The notes beneath the pieces were generated by a model that had not been told where the DNA came from, made no database searches, and saw only the letters and a program-made list of their open reading frames with translations. From Jeotgalibacillus sp. S-D1 (lineage in GTDB: Bacteria; Bacillota; Bacilli; Bacillales; Jeotgalibacillaceae), in NCBI RefSeq assembly GCF_004358665.1, contig NZ_SMZR01000002.1, forward strand, positions 620,001-684,000: a stretch of DNA of 64,000 nucleotides. The letters are read 5' to 3'. A program made the position numbers and the translations under genes. Below, in pieces: positions 25,191-33,907 of the stretch (its first letter is position 1; each line of letters opens with the position of its first letter).

Positions 25191-26475
25191 CTTTTTTGTA
25201 TAGCGGGAGCTTTATCTGCACTGTAGTGCCCTTGTTTAATTCACTCCGGAAAGTAAGCTGGCCTCTGTGTTCATGAATGATTTTGTGACAGATCGTAATT
25301 CCTAAGCCCATCCCTTTTGGTTTCGTGGTAAAGAACGGCTGCCCTAACTGCTCAAGATCTACATTTGAAATACCAGTGCCTTTATCTTCTATTGAAACTT
25401 CAATAAAACTTTTTTGATTCCTGCTTCTTATCGTGAGCCTGCCTCCTTCATTCATCGCTTCAATTCCATTTTTCACAAGATTGATGATCACCTGTACCAG
25501 CTGATTGCGATCGCCCAAAACCAGATCAAACTCTGCTTCAGCTTTCTCAAAGTGCAGCGTAACATCTTTATCCATTGCCTGGTGCTTCATTAAATTTAGT
25601 ACGTACTCTATGGCAGCGTGAATGGAAAACGATTCCTCCAGGCGTGTTCTGGGTTTTGATAATACCAACAGCTCTTCTACAATCGAATGGATGCGATCGA
25701 TTTCTGAAGACATTACCCCTATGTTTTCATTTGACAGCATAGGTGCTTCTCTCATGAGCTGAACAAAACCTTTCAGACTCGTTAACGGATTTTTTATTTC
25801 ATGGGCTACCCCTGCTGCCAGTTCACCTGCAACTGCCAGTTTTTCCTGCCTTACCAGACGCTCTTCAGCGATTTTCTGCTGGGAGATATCACGGCCGATT
25901 GTGATCAGTGCCTTTCTCTGTCCATTTTTAAAAAAAATAGGCACTTTAATCACATCAAATGTTTTAAGTTCTCCTGAAGGAATGTAGAAGGATTCCTCGC
26001 AGCGGACCGTCTCGGCATTCTGCCATGTTTCTTCATCTGATGTAGCACAGTAGTCGAAGGCGTCTTTAAAAAAAGGATTCAATTCCCCAAGTTGCCGGTC
26101 TGTTTTTCCTATATACTGGTTTTCTTCCAGCTCATAAAGTTCCAGACCAAAATCATTGGTTCTTATCCACCGTCCTTCGCCATCTTTAAAGCACACAAAA
26201 TCTGGCATGGATTGAATAAGAGCTGTCATTTTCAGTTCTTCTTCTTCCATTTCCACAAACAAATTCTTCACTTTACGATATCGATAGAAAATAATGGATC
26301 CTGTCACGGCAATTAAAAGAGCTATAAAAATTTCAGAAGCAATATAGACATCCGTTGGCACCAGCCCATTTAAACCTGCAATAACGAGGGTCATTTCTAT
26401 AATAAAAAGTAAGATAAAAAGTCCCAATAATACTTTCATTTGAGATATTACGTAAGACTGTAACAGCTTTATCAC
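25174..26475 (-). CDS. Orphan membrane sensor histidine kinase with PAS domain
   Basis: 433 residues: two N-terminal membrane segments (about 12-34 and 44-64), a PAS domain (about 80-200), then HisKA with phospho-acceptor His225 in GVAHEIKNPLTSLKGF. The HATPase domain has NLVKNGIEAM, DKGTGI and GMGLGITICHKIIHEH. No response regulator is adjacent, as for the sporulation phosphorelay kinases, and this architecture resembles B. subtilis KinB/KinE-type kinases. Its start is unclear: GTG 26475 opens the frame but overlaps the GGGGAGG site. The last codons (E-F-G-T-stop) lie inside R2. Confidence 0.85.
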   Translation of the reverse strand: MIKLLQSYVISQMKVLLGLFILLFIIEMTLVIAGLNGLVPTDVYIASEIFIALLIAVTGSIIFYRYRKVKNLFVEMEEEELKMTALIQSMPDFVCFKDGEGRWIRTNDFGLELYELEENQYIGKTDRQLGELNPFFKDAFDYCATSDEETWQNAETVRCEESFYIPSGELKTFDVIKVPIFFKNGQRKALITIGRDISQQKIAEERLVRQEKLAVAGELAAGVAHEIKNPLTSLKGFVQLMREAPMLSNENIGVMSSEIDRIHSIVEELLVLSKPRTRLEESFSIHAAIEYVLNLMKHQAMDKDVTLHFEKAEAEFDLVLGDRNQLVQVIINLVKNGIEAMNEGGRLTIRSRNQKSFIEVSIEDKGTGISNVDLEQLGQPFFTTKPKGMGLGITICHKIIHEHRGQLTFRSELNKGTTVQIKLPLYKKEEFGT

Positions 26476-26521
26476 CTCCCCGGCCGCGATTTCTTCTTCA
26501 TTTACTCTTTTTCATACCCAA

Positions 26522-26551
26522 AGTATATGCCATATTGATGTCACATGTCGA
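26522..26551 (-). promoter_or_regulatory. SigA-like promoter of the histidine kinase
   Basis: Minus strand: TCGACA, an 18-base spacer and TATACT, each matching five of six consensus bases. It ends 46 bases before the GTG. Confidence 0.55.
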
Positions 26552-26552
26552 A
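26546..26552 (+). promoter_or_regulatory. Spo0A box overlapping the kinase -35
   Basis: TGTCGAA is a perfect match to the 0A box TGNCGAA and coincides with the -35 element of the kinase promoter. A seven-base match is weak by itself; its position and the kinase type make it of interest. Confidence 0.4.
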
Positions 26553-26660
26553 TGATGCTGGATTAAATAAGCAGAAAATTTTATATATTCAGATGAGAAA
26601 GTTGTGTATGTTGTGAATAAAAGGGCTAATTTCAATTTCTTATAAAATAGATATAGATTA

Positions 26661-26692
26661 ACCCGCTTGAACAAATTTGTTCAAGCGGGCTG
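26661..26692 (-). terminator. tdh terminator
   Basis: A perfect 28-base palindrome made of CCCGCTTGAACAAA and its complement lies directly after the tdh stop. The T-tract on the minus strand is weak. Confidence 0.7.
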
Positions 26693-26696
26693 TTAA

Positions 26697-27647
26697 TTAG
26701 CTCATGATGGTTGTTCTTAGTTTTTGCAGCATGTCTTCTGTCATAGAAGACAGATCATGCGTTGTTTTAAAGCCCCATTCCCTCATGGCAGCTGTGGCAT
26801 CAATGGAATTCGGCCAGCTTTCAGCGATTGCCTGGCGAACAGGATCGACCTGGTAATTTAATTCAAAAGCAGGAATATGTTTTCTTATTTCTGCTGCGAT
26901 TTGTTCGGGATCAAAGCTCATTGCCGTGACATTAAACGCATTTCGGTGTTTTAAACGTGATGGGTCAGCCTCCATTAAATCAACAATTGCCTGAAGTGCA
27001 TCCGGCATATACATCATATCCATGTATGTACCTTTGTCGATAAAGGAGGTATAACGGCCTGTTCTCAGAGCTTCATAATAAATCTCCACGGCATAATCCG
27101 TTGTACCGCCGCCTGGAGGCGTAACGTATGAAATTAATCCAGGGAAACGGACCCCTCTTGTATCCACGCCGAAGCGGCTGTGGTAATAGTCGCAAAGAAG
27201 TTCTCCTGCCACTTTGTTGATGCCATACATTGTTGTCGGACGCTGCAGCGTGTCCTGAGGAGTCGCTTCTTTAGGTGTATCAGGTCCAAAGGAACCTATA
27301 GAGCTTGGTGTGAAAAATTGGAGCTTCTGCTCCCGCGCTACTTCAAGAGCATTAACCAGTCCGCCCATATTTAAGTTCCATGCAAGCTGAGGGTTTGATT
27401 CTGCCCGTGCAGAAAGCAATGCAGCCATGTGCATCATCGTATCAACATTATACTTTTGAGCAACTGCAGCCATTTGGTTGGCGTTTGTTACATCAAGTAT
27501 TTCAAACGGTCCTCCGTGAACGACTTCATTATCTACAGAACGGATATCTGATGCAATAACTGCTTCGGCACCATATTCTTTTCTTAATTTCACGATTAAT
27601 TCTGATCCAATTTGACCAAGAGCTCCCGTTACTAATATTCGTTTCAT
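26697..27647 (-). CDS. tdh: L-threonine 3-dehydrogenase, short-chain (epimerase-like) type
   Basis: 316 residues of the extended SDR fold. The NAD-binding GxxGxxG is VTGALGQIGSE (6-16), and the catalytic pair is Tyr141/Lys145 in MYGINKVAGE. Protein length and the PGLISYVTPPGGGTTDYAV region fit the NAD-dependent epimerase-like threonine dehydrogenases, which oxidise threonine to 2-amino-3-ketobutyrate. The next gene upstream, kbl, cleaves that product, which supports the call over a sugar epimerase. AAGGAGG precedes the ATG. Confidence 0.88.
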   Translation of the reverse strand: MKRILVTGALGQIGSELIVKLRKEYGAEAVIASDIRSVDNEVVHGGPFEILDVTNANQMAAVAQKYNVDTMMHMAALLSARAESNPQLAWNLNMGGLVNALEVAREQKLQFFTPSSIGSFGPDTPKEATPQDTLQRPTTMYGINKVAGELLCDYYHSRFGVDTRGVRFPGLISYVTPPGGGTTDYAVEIYYEALRTGRYTSFIDKGTYMDMMYMPDALQAIVDLMEADPSRLKHRNAFNVTAMSFDPEQIAAEIRKHIPAFELNYQVDPVRQAIAESWPNSIDATAAMREWGFKTTHDLSSMTEDMLQKLRTTIMS

Positions 27648-27694
27648 TCCGATGTCCTCCTTAGTTGCATGTATACGTAAAATGACTGGCTATG

Positions 27695-27733
27695 AAAAGA
27701 ACAAGTGTCCTCGTAGAGAATACACCTTGTTCC
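27695..27733 (-). promoter_or_regulatory. Leader hairpin upstream of tdh
   Basis: On the minus strand GAACAAGGTGT and ACACTTGTTC can pair around a 14-base loop, followed by TTTT. It lies 50-90 bases ahead of the tdh start and resembles a weak terminator or attenuator stem. No T-box sequence (TGGNACCGCG) is present. The rest of the 390-base gap to kbl is AT-rich with no gene seen. Confidence 0.4.
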
Positions 27734-27973
27734 GTTGATGTTTTTATATACTTATAATTTAACATATTCAAATAAAAATGTTTATACCGGGAGGACAAAT
27801 CAGAAAATTTACTTTTTTACGAATCTATTTTTCCCAGGATTTCCTCTCCACTTAATCAACTTTTCTGCATGCTGCAAAAGGGACAGGGTCAGTTAAAAGG
27901 GACAGCTTAATTTCCCCTTCAAGGTAACCTAAGCTTTACTATTTTACGGCGTAATACAAAAATGATTCTTTGT

Positions 27974-28020
27974 AAAAAAAGAATACCCTAACGAACATGT
28001 TCTTGTTCGTTAGGGCATTC
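27974..28020 (-). terminator. kbl terminator
   Basis: GAATGCCCTAACGAACA and its complement form a long stem on the minus strand, followed by TTTTTTTAC. It separates kbl from tdh. Confidence 0.85.
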
Positions 28021-28039
28021 CGGCTGGATTTTTTTATTT

Positions 28040-29230
28040 TCAACTAATAATATTTAGTTCTTTGCCTACTTTTTCATAGGCTGCTAATGCCTCATCAAGC
28101 ATTTCTTTTGTGTGAGCCGCTGTTGGCATATTGCGAACACGTCCTGTACCGCGCGGAACGGTCGGGAAGACGATTGACTTTGCATAAACGCCTTCTTCGC
28201 TCAGGCGTTTACTGAATTGCTGCGTCAGCTTTTCTTCACCAATAATACATGGCGTGATAGGCGTTTCACTGTTTCCGATGTCAAAACCGATCTTTTTCAG
28301 CCCGTCTTTTAAGTAACGGCCATTTTCCCATAGCTTGTCGTGAAGCTCCGTGCTGTCAATTAACATCTGCAGTGCTTCTGTGATAGCTGCTGTATCCCCC
28401 GGTGTGAGGGCGGTTGAGAAAAGGAATGGGCGCGAACGGACCTTCAGCCAATCGATCAGGTCCTGTGTTCCTGCGACGTACCCGCCAACAACACCAATTG
28501 CTTTTGAAAGTGTTCCCATTTGGAAATCAACTTCCTTGGCCAAACCGAAGTGCTTAACAGTTCCAGCCCCTTTTCCCATAACACCTGAACCGTGTGCATC
28601 GTCTACATAGGAAATTAAATCAAACTCTTTTGCAATTTCCACAATTTCCGGAAGCTTGGCAACATCTCCATCCATGGAGAAAACTCCATCTGTGATAACC
28701 ATTACTTTATTGTATTGCCCGGATTCTGTTGCTTCCTTCGCTTTCGCCCGGAGGTCTTCCATATCTGAATGATTAAACCGGATTATTTTTGCCCGTGACA
28801 AGCGGCAGCCATCAATAATAGAAGCATGATTTAATTCATCAGATAAAATCGCATCATTCTTATCCATTACAGCTGATATAGCTGCCATATTGCAGTTGAA
28901 CCCGGATTGATAGGCAACAGCCGCTTCTGTACCTTTAAACTCAGCCAGCTTGTCCTCCAGCTTAACATGAAGATCAAGCGTTCCATTTATCGTACGAACA
29001 GCTCCTGCACCTACGCCGTATTTATCAATTGCATTTTTTGCGATTTCTTTTAGATGGTCATTCGTTGCAAGACCGAGGTAGTTGTTTGAAGAAAGATTAA
29101 TAAGCTCTCTTCCCCCAATCTTTATCTTTGCCCCGTTTGCTCCTTCAACGGGATCAATTTCGTTATATAATCCGCGTTCTTTTAAATCGTTTAAGTTATC
29201 TTTTAAAAATTGATCTAAGATTTTCGCCAT
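28040..29230 (-). CDS. kbl: Glycine C-acetyltransferase (2-amino-3-ketobutyrate CoA ligase)
   Basis: A 396-residue PLP enzyme of the alpha-oxoamine synthase family. The Schiff-base lysine is Lys243 in [24 protein letters not shown] near residue 45 and [11 protein letters not shown] near 209 are family signatures. It splits 2-amino-3-ketobutyrate with CoA into glycine and acetyl-CoA. Together with tdh it forms the two-step threonine degradation route. TAGGAGGAATTATC precedes the ATG. A terminator between the genes argues for separate or attenuated transcripts. Confidence 0.93.
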   Translation of the reverse strand: MAKILDQFLKDNLNDLKERGLYNEIDPVEGANGAKIKIGGRELINLSSNNYLGLATNDHLKEIAKNAIDKYGVGAGAVRTINGTLDLHVKLEDKLAEFKGTEAAVAYQSGFNCNMAAISAVMDKNDAILSDELNHASIIDGCRLSRAKIIRFNHSDMEDLRAKAKEATESGQYNKVMVITDGVFSMDGDVAKLPEIVEIAKEFDLISYVDDAHGSGVMGKGAGTVKHFGLAKEVDFQMGTLSKAIGVVGGYVAGTQDLIDWLKVRSRPFLFSTALTPGDTAAITEALQMLIDSTELHDKLWENGRYLKDGLKKIGFDIGNSETPITPCIIGEEKLTQQFSKRLSEEGVYAKSIVFPTVPRGTGRVRNMPTAAHTKEMLDEALAAYEKVGKELNIIS

Positions 29231-29588
29231 GATAATTCCTCCTAAACTGGTTTGAATCAGACAAATGTCCTTCTGACGTAAACAGTATAACCAAAATTCT
29301 ATTGTTTATTAGCTCTTTATTCCATAGTAAGTTTAACATGTTTGTTTCATATGGACAATTATTCTTAAGCTGAGGCTGCGGGTTCCGGCATGGCATTACT
29401 CTCTTCCCTCATGCTTCACCTATCATTTCTATATAATCAGCAGATTCATTCAGCATTACCTGATCAAAATCTTCTTTTATAGATAATATTGGATATTATG
29501 TGTGTATTTTCAACATTTCTTTCTGGGAAATGATTATACTCGGAAGGGTTGATATGTTATGGTAGAAGTATTAAAGGGAGGGATTCGT
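29231..29588. other. Intergenic region between divergent kbl and the TPR protein
   Basis: About 360 AT-rich bases with no ORF or hairpin that stands out. TATACT occurs near 29290 on the minus strand and near 29532 on the plus strand, as possible -10 elements for the two divergent genes. Neither has a convincing -35. Confidence 0.5.
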
Positions 29589-30974
29589 ATGAACCATTTG
29601 ACCACAATTACGTTGATGGAAAAAGGAAATCGCAAAACCCTGCTTACTCCAATTCGGATGGCTGTCCATTCACCCTGCAGCATTTTGGAAGCCACTTCAT
29701 CCACTGGAGATCTTTATCACGCATATTTTTATCGGCAACAATTCCTTGCCGCCAAAAAGATAACCCGATCAAAACGGAGCAGTTATCTTGAACAGGCGCT
29801 GACAAAAGGAATTGTTTTTTTATGTCCACATCCCGTGGTTGATAAGCTGGTATCGCAAAACGAAACTTTTAAAAACCGTTCTTTAACTGACTTGCTTTCC
29901 TTTACAAAAAGACGCTACACCCCGATCGAGGTCTCGCAGATTTTCCGCTGTATGGATTCATTAATTCAAGGTGACAAGCTGTTTAAAGTGATGCGGGATG
30001 TTTATTACGACTACCGCAGGGATGGAAAATGGGGAAAAGCCTACTCGGTTTTGCTTACTCTTGAGGAAGCATTTCCTGAAAACCAGTGGATTGCAAGCAC
30101 AAAACACGATGCGAGCTTTTCGTCCTACCATGAAAAATATGAGTTGAATGATGAGTCTCTCTTGCAGCATGACCGCTCCACGCTTGAATGGAAGCTGTGG
30201 AAAAATCGCGAGCACCCGGTACACCGTTCGGTATGGATGTCCTCCTTTGGGAATGACCCCTCTTATTCCATTGCATCCTTCTCTCTTCTTTATGAGGAGC
30301 AGTACTTGAACACGACCGAGGATTCTTTTTCCTTATTTTTAGATACAGCCAGACATCATTTCACGCAGCATGAATTAAAGGATATTCTTATTAGAATGGC
30401 CGATTCAGAACACAGCGTGATCCATCAGGCGGCATTTAGGCAATGCATTCGAATTTCTGCCTGGGAGGAAGCAATGACCACGCTTATCCACCATCCATTT
30501 GACCTGTCAGCACAAGACAGCAGAAACATTAAAGAAGCCATCCCAAAAGTAAATTGGGATAACCAACTTCCAATCGAACAGCTGAGTATGGCACTCATTC
30601 CCATTTTAAAAGAGAACAAACATGAGTTGGATTCCATTCTGACCGCCTGCATCCCGATACTAAGTAAAACTCATAATCTGGCTTATCTTGTGGACTGGTT
30701 AAAACCTCTTGAAAAGGTGCAATGCAACCTGCCAATTTATCAGCGGGTTCAGAAGCTGCTCAAATATGCGGAAGATCCAAATCAACAGGCACTTGCCGGT
30801 GAACTTTATTATCAGCTGGGCTTAAACCGGGAAGCCATTGATTCATTCAGTTATGAAATGGAATTGAATCCTGAGGACCCATCTCCTGTAAAATGGCTGT
30901 CGACTCTTTACCGGGAAACTGGTCAGGCTGATGAAGCAGCTGCTTACCAGCAGCTCTTGCAATCGATGCGTTAA
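29589..30974 (+). CDS. TPR-containing protein of unknown function
   Basis: About 461 residues, no membrane segment or signal. The last 80 residues contain TPR-like helices (QQALAGELYYQLGLNREAI, then SPVKWLSTLYRETGQADEA). The middle is helical and charged. The N-terminal 200 residues are rich in aromatic and basic residues and match no family I recognise. ATG 29589 has AAGGGAGGG upstream; the open frame extends ten codons further. It is monocistronic. Two repeat elements follow instead of a simple terminator. Confidence 0.7.
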   Translation: MNHLTTITLMEKGNRKTLLTPIRMAVHSPCSILEATSSTGDLYHAYFYRQQFLAAKKITRSKRSSYLEQALTKGIVFLCPHPVVDKLVSQNETFKNRSLTDLLSFTKRRYTPIEVSQIFRCMDSLIQGDKLFKVMRDVYYDYRRDGKWGKAYSVLLTLEEAFPENQWIASTKHDASFSSYHEKYELNDESLLQHDRSTLEWKLWKNREHPVHRSVWMSSFGNDPSYSIASFSLLYEEQYLNTTEDSFSLFLDTARHHFTQHELKDILIRMADSEHSVIHQAAFRQCIRISAWEEAMTTLIHHPFDLSAQDSRNIKEAIPKVNWDNQLPIEQLSMALIPILKENKHELDSILTACIPILSKTHNLAYLVDWLKPLEKVQCNLPIYQRVQKLLKYAEDPNQQALAGELYYQLGLNREAIDSFSYEMELNPEDPSPVKWLSTLYRETGQADEAAAYQQLLQSMR

Positions 30975-31039
30975 AGACAGCATCCAGGCTGGGTAGAATG
31001 GAAAATTCAAGAATTCCTGTAAAATGAGACCCTAGACAT

Positions 31040-31150
31040 CCTAGACCGGTTCATTTTCGCTGCAGGCGACGCTTTCCGCGTGGCGGGAGGCTCACCCTTC
31101 CCGCTGTATCACGCAGGAGTCGCCGCCTTCCGCTCCAATGAACCTAGGCG
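31040..31150. repeat. GC-rich intergenic repeat R4 (different ends)
   Basis: It runs from GACCGGTTCATTTTCGCTGC through CGACGCTTTCCGCG, CCGCTGTATCACGCAGGAGT and CGCCTTCCGCTCC to AATGAACC. Its ends, GGTTCATT and AATGAACC, form an inverted repeat. The core blocks resemble R1-R3, but the flanks and the middle differ, so it is a related subtype. A decayed copy may exist at 12714. Confidence 0.6.
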
Positions 31151-31205
31151 TTCCAATGTTTACAGGATAATAATTAAAGGAAAATATTCTGCAAAATGAA
31201 AAATA

Positions 31206-31423
31206 AGACTGGGACAAATGTGTCTCAATCTGTTCTAGCGGTTCACTGCGCTTCAGGTGGACGCTTTCCGCAGGGACTCTGCTTTAGCCCTCCTCAGGCT
31301 TCGCCTTTCGGGGTCTCAAGCGGAGTCAAATCCTGCCGGAGTCGCCACCTTCCGCTCCGTTCACCTCATATTTGCAATTAAAATAGGCTCAATATACTTA
31401 ATTTATAGAGTTTTGTCCCAGAA
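31206..31423. repeat. Intergenic repeat element R3 (TGGGACA-ended)
   Basis: GACTGGGACAAATGTGTCTC opens the element, the R1/R2 core follows in order, and TTTTGTCCCAG closes it. It sits 56 bases after R4 and 14 bases before the end of the tandem P-loop protein gene on the other strand. Confidence 0.8.
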
Positions 31424-31436
31424 CTAAAACCTACTA

Positions 31437-32531
31437 TTACGTCTCTGCAATCTCTTCAATTTGGGTGTGAATTGCCTGTTGAATTTGTTCTACTCTCTTG
31501 AAGTCCATTGCCTGAATATAAATGGACTCCAATTCATCATGGAGGTGCTTCGCTTTTTTCAAGCAGGCTGTTCCTTCATTCATTTTAGCGTTATACCGGT
31601 CACGTATTTCTTTTATTTGGTGCAGATTTTCTTCATCTGTGCCTTTTTGAATAATTTCTTCATACGTATCCAGAATTTCGTCTCCCTCCCGCTCAGGGAA
31701 GTACTCGTGAGGAGCAGTACTGTCAAATATGGCGAACCCGAGTTTTCGTACAATGACCATATCCAGGCTCCCCGGATCGAAGCCGCAGTGGTAAATTTCC
31801 ACATCCAGCCCCCGGTCTTCGGCGGTTTGCGCTATTTTCTTTAAAAAAGTTGATTTTCCAGTGCCTGGTCTTCCCTTTATAAAATAACGTTTCGGAAGCT
31901 CATAGGTGAGATTTGGAACATAATCGACTGCACCCTTAGGAGTGGCAGCACCTAAAAAACGGTGTTTAACATCCGCTTTTCTGTTATCATTACTTTCACC
32001 AAAAAGCTTTTGTATATAGCTTTTCGCCAGCTTATCAGCCGCTTCACGATCCAGCTTGCCGATATAAATTTCTTCCCATTCATCATGAATCTTTAATGCT
32101 TCAGCAAAGGTTTGATAGGCTTCTTTATAACACCCTTCAATCTCTTTATTATACTTTTCCACTTCTTTCACATGATTCTCCAGCTTCTTTCGGTTCCATG
32201 CCTGCCCCAGATTCACATATTCTTCTTTTGCACCTGGCGCTGTTGGTTCTAAAATATGGGGAGCCGTTCCATCCACCAAACCGATCTTTAATGCTGGAAT
32301 AATCATGCCATCCAGCGAGTCAGGATCACCTGCGCAGTGAATCCATTCAATATTATATCCTTTTTCAAGCCAGGCATGGCCGATCTGCTTCATCAGCGTG
32401 GACTTGCCTGTACCAGGTCCGCCTTTTAAAATCCAAAGCCGATTCAGAGAAGAAAGATTTGAATCAAAGAAGTGGTGGAATCCTTTCGCGGTATTTCCTC
32501 CAGCGAAATAATGACGAATCTTACCAGTCAT
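31437..32531 (-). CDS. Tandem P-loop ATPase-like protein (PRK06851 type)
   Basis: 364 residues made of two similar halves. Each has a Walker A motif, GGPGTGKST at 37-45 and GRPGTGKST near 220. Each is followed by I-x-H-C-(A/G)-x-D-P-(D/G)-S-L-D, then a D-x-T-A-P-H segment. This internal duplication matches a conserved Firmicute ATPase family known only as PRK06851. The role is unknown. The His-Cys/Asp motifs in both halves could bind metal or nucleotide. GGGGGGATGAAGT precedes the ATG. Confidence 0.8.
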   Translation of the reverse strand: MTGKIRHYFAGGNTAKGFHHFFDSNLSSLNRLWILKGGPGTGKSTLMKQIGHAWLEKGYNIEWIHCAGDPDSLDGMIIPALKIGLVDGTAPHILEPTAPGAKEEYVNLGQAWNRKKLENHVKEVEKYNKEIEGCYKEAYQTFAEALKIHDEWEEIYIGKLDREAADKLAKSYIQKLFGESNDNRKADVKHRFLGAATPKGAVDYVPNLTYELPKRYFIKGRPGTGKSTFLKKIAQTAEDRGLDVEIYHCGFDPGSLDMVIVRKLGFAIFDSTAPHEYFPEREGDEILDTYEEIIQKGTDEENLHQIKEIRDRYNAKMNEGTACLKKAKHLHDELESIYIQAMDFKRVEQIQQAIHTQIEEIAET

Positions 32532-32603
32532 ACTTCATCCCCCCGTTTTAAAGTCCTACTTGACCATGTATATGTTGATTTATTCCTTCTATTCGATTCA
32601 AAT

Positions 32604-32630
32604 AAAAAAACATCCAATTAAGGATGTTTT
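32604..32630 (-). terminator. Terminator of the acyl-CoA dehydrogenase-like gene
   Basis: The minus strand reads AAAACATCC, TTAAT loop, GGATG, then TTTTTTT. The TAA stop codon of the gene lies in the loop. Confidence 0.78.
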
Positions 32631-33766
32631 ACAGCTTTGTCTCCAAAGGATTTTTTAACCATATCCTCCATCGGCGGGTTATGAAGACCCATGCGGACGT
32701 CATTATAATAGCGCTGCATGAGGCTTGATTCTGACATTGCCTGAGGACCGACAATTCTCATTGCTCTGTCTACAATATCAATCGCTGCGTTCGTTACTTT
32801 TACTTTTGCAGACTGAAGCAGGTTTTTCACCTCATCTTTCTCTAATGCTTCATCGTAGGCAAGCGCTGTGTGATAAAGAACTTGGCGCGCACTCAGCAGC
32901 TCAATGTCCATTTCGCCGATTTGCTGCTGGACTGTGGAAAGAGACCCGATTGGTTCACCAAGAGAAGCCGGTTCATAATCAGCTGCAAAGGATACGGCTT
33001 CATCCCGCGCAGCTGCAGCAATACCGATATAGCAGGCAGGAATATGAAGCAGCCAGCCAGGTGCTGCGGATTTATTTTCGGCGTCATGTTTTTTTACGAG
33101 ATAGTTTTTTGGTATTTCTACGTTTTCCAATACTAAATCATGGCTCGCAGTTCCCCGCATCCCCACACTGTCCCAGGTTTCCTTAATACTTACCCCTTCC
33201 GTATCCTGAGGTATAACAAAAGTTGCCACTTCCTCCGTCTCTTTAATGGTTGCAGTCACAAAGAAATAATCGATGAGCGGAGCAAGTGAAGTATAGGATT
33301 TTTCACCTGATATTGTCCACTTCCCATTTTTTTCGGTTGCAGTTGTCATTGGCAGCGCTCCGCGAGTGGGGCTTCCTGCACCCTTTTCCGTCGCTGCTGT
33401 ATTGATTAAAGCACCAGCTCTTATTTTCTCAGCCAGCCAGGAAACCACCTCAGGGTTCCAGTTCCGTTTCTCACTGAACTCAAGCAAGCTTCCCCCATGC
33501 CACCCTATAGATAGTGAGGTTGCTCCGCTTCCTTTGGCGATTTGTTCCTGTCCTAAAACGAGCGTATACAAGTCTCCGCCAGCTCCTCCAAATTCTTTTG
33601 GAAGAGTCAAGGAATGATAAAAAATATTCTTTAAATCCTCTATATTCTCTTTAGGATATGAATTCAGTTTACTAAGATTATGTTCTCTTTCCTTAAATGC
33701 AGGGATTAATGCTTCAATTGTTTCGATCATTGACTGCTGTTCGTTTGTGCGGACGAAATCGAACAC
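32618..33766 (-). CDS. Acyl-CoA dehydrogenase family protein
   Basis: About 382 residues with the three-domain ACAD layout: a helical N-domain, a beta middle domain (NTAATEKGAGSPTRG, KWTISGEKSYTSLAPLIDYF, WDSVGMRGTASHDLVLENV) and a helical C-domain (YYNDVRMGLHNPP). The GMRGTASHDL pattern is common in ACADs and in related flavin monooxygenases (DszC/HpaH-like). The substrate is not evident. GTG 33766 was chosen seven bases after AGGAG; a TTG lies one codon earlier. It stands alone. Confidence 0.85.
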   Translation of the reverse strand: MFDFVRTNEQQSMIETIEALIPAFKEREHNLSKLNSYPKENIEDLKNIFYHSLTLPKEFGGAGGDLYTLVLGQEQIAKGSGATSLSIGWHGGSLLEFSEKRNWNPEVVSWLAEKIRAGALINTAATEKGAGSPTRGALPMTTATEKNGKWTISGEKSYTSLAPLIDYFFVTATIKETEEVATFVIPQDTEGVSIKETWDSVGMRGTASHDLVLENVEIPKNYLVKKHDAENKSAAPGWLLHIPACYIGIAAAARDEAVSFAADYEPASLGEPIGSLSTVQQQIGEMDIELLSARQVLYHTALAYDEALEKDEVKNLLQSAKVKVTNAAIDIVDRAMRIVGPQAMSESSLMQRYYNDVRMGLHNPPMEDMVKKSFGDKAVKHP

Positions 33767-33862
33767 CAAACCACTCCTGTCTATCCTTCTGTTTTCTGTA
33801 AGTCTACCTTAATCATATGCATAATTCCAAGCAGATCGATTGGACATTAGACCCTTTGCCTT

Positions 33863-33892
33863 TAAAAAAGAAGCCGATAAAAATCAGCTTCT
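33863..33892 (-). terminator. Terminator of the YczE-family gene
   Basis: On the minus strand GAAGCTGAT pairs with ATCGGCTTC, followed by TTTTTT. Confidence 0.8.
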
Positions 33893-33907
33893 CCTTAAGT
33901 CTTCTAT

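Noticed and set aside
27648-28039. T-box or riboswitch ahead of tdh
   Set aside because: No TGGNACCGCG or known aptamer core is visible; only a simple hairpin is supported.
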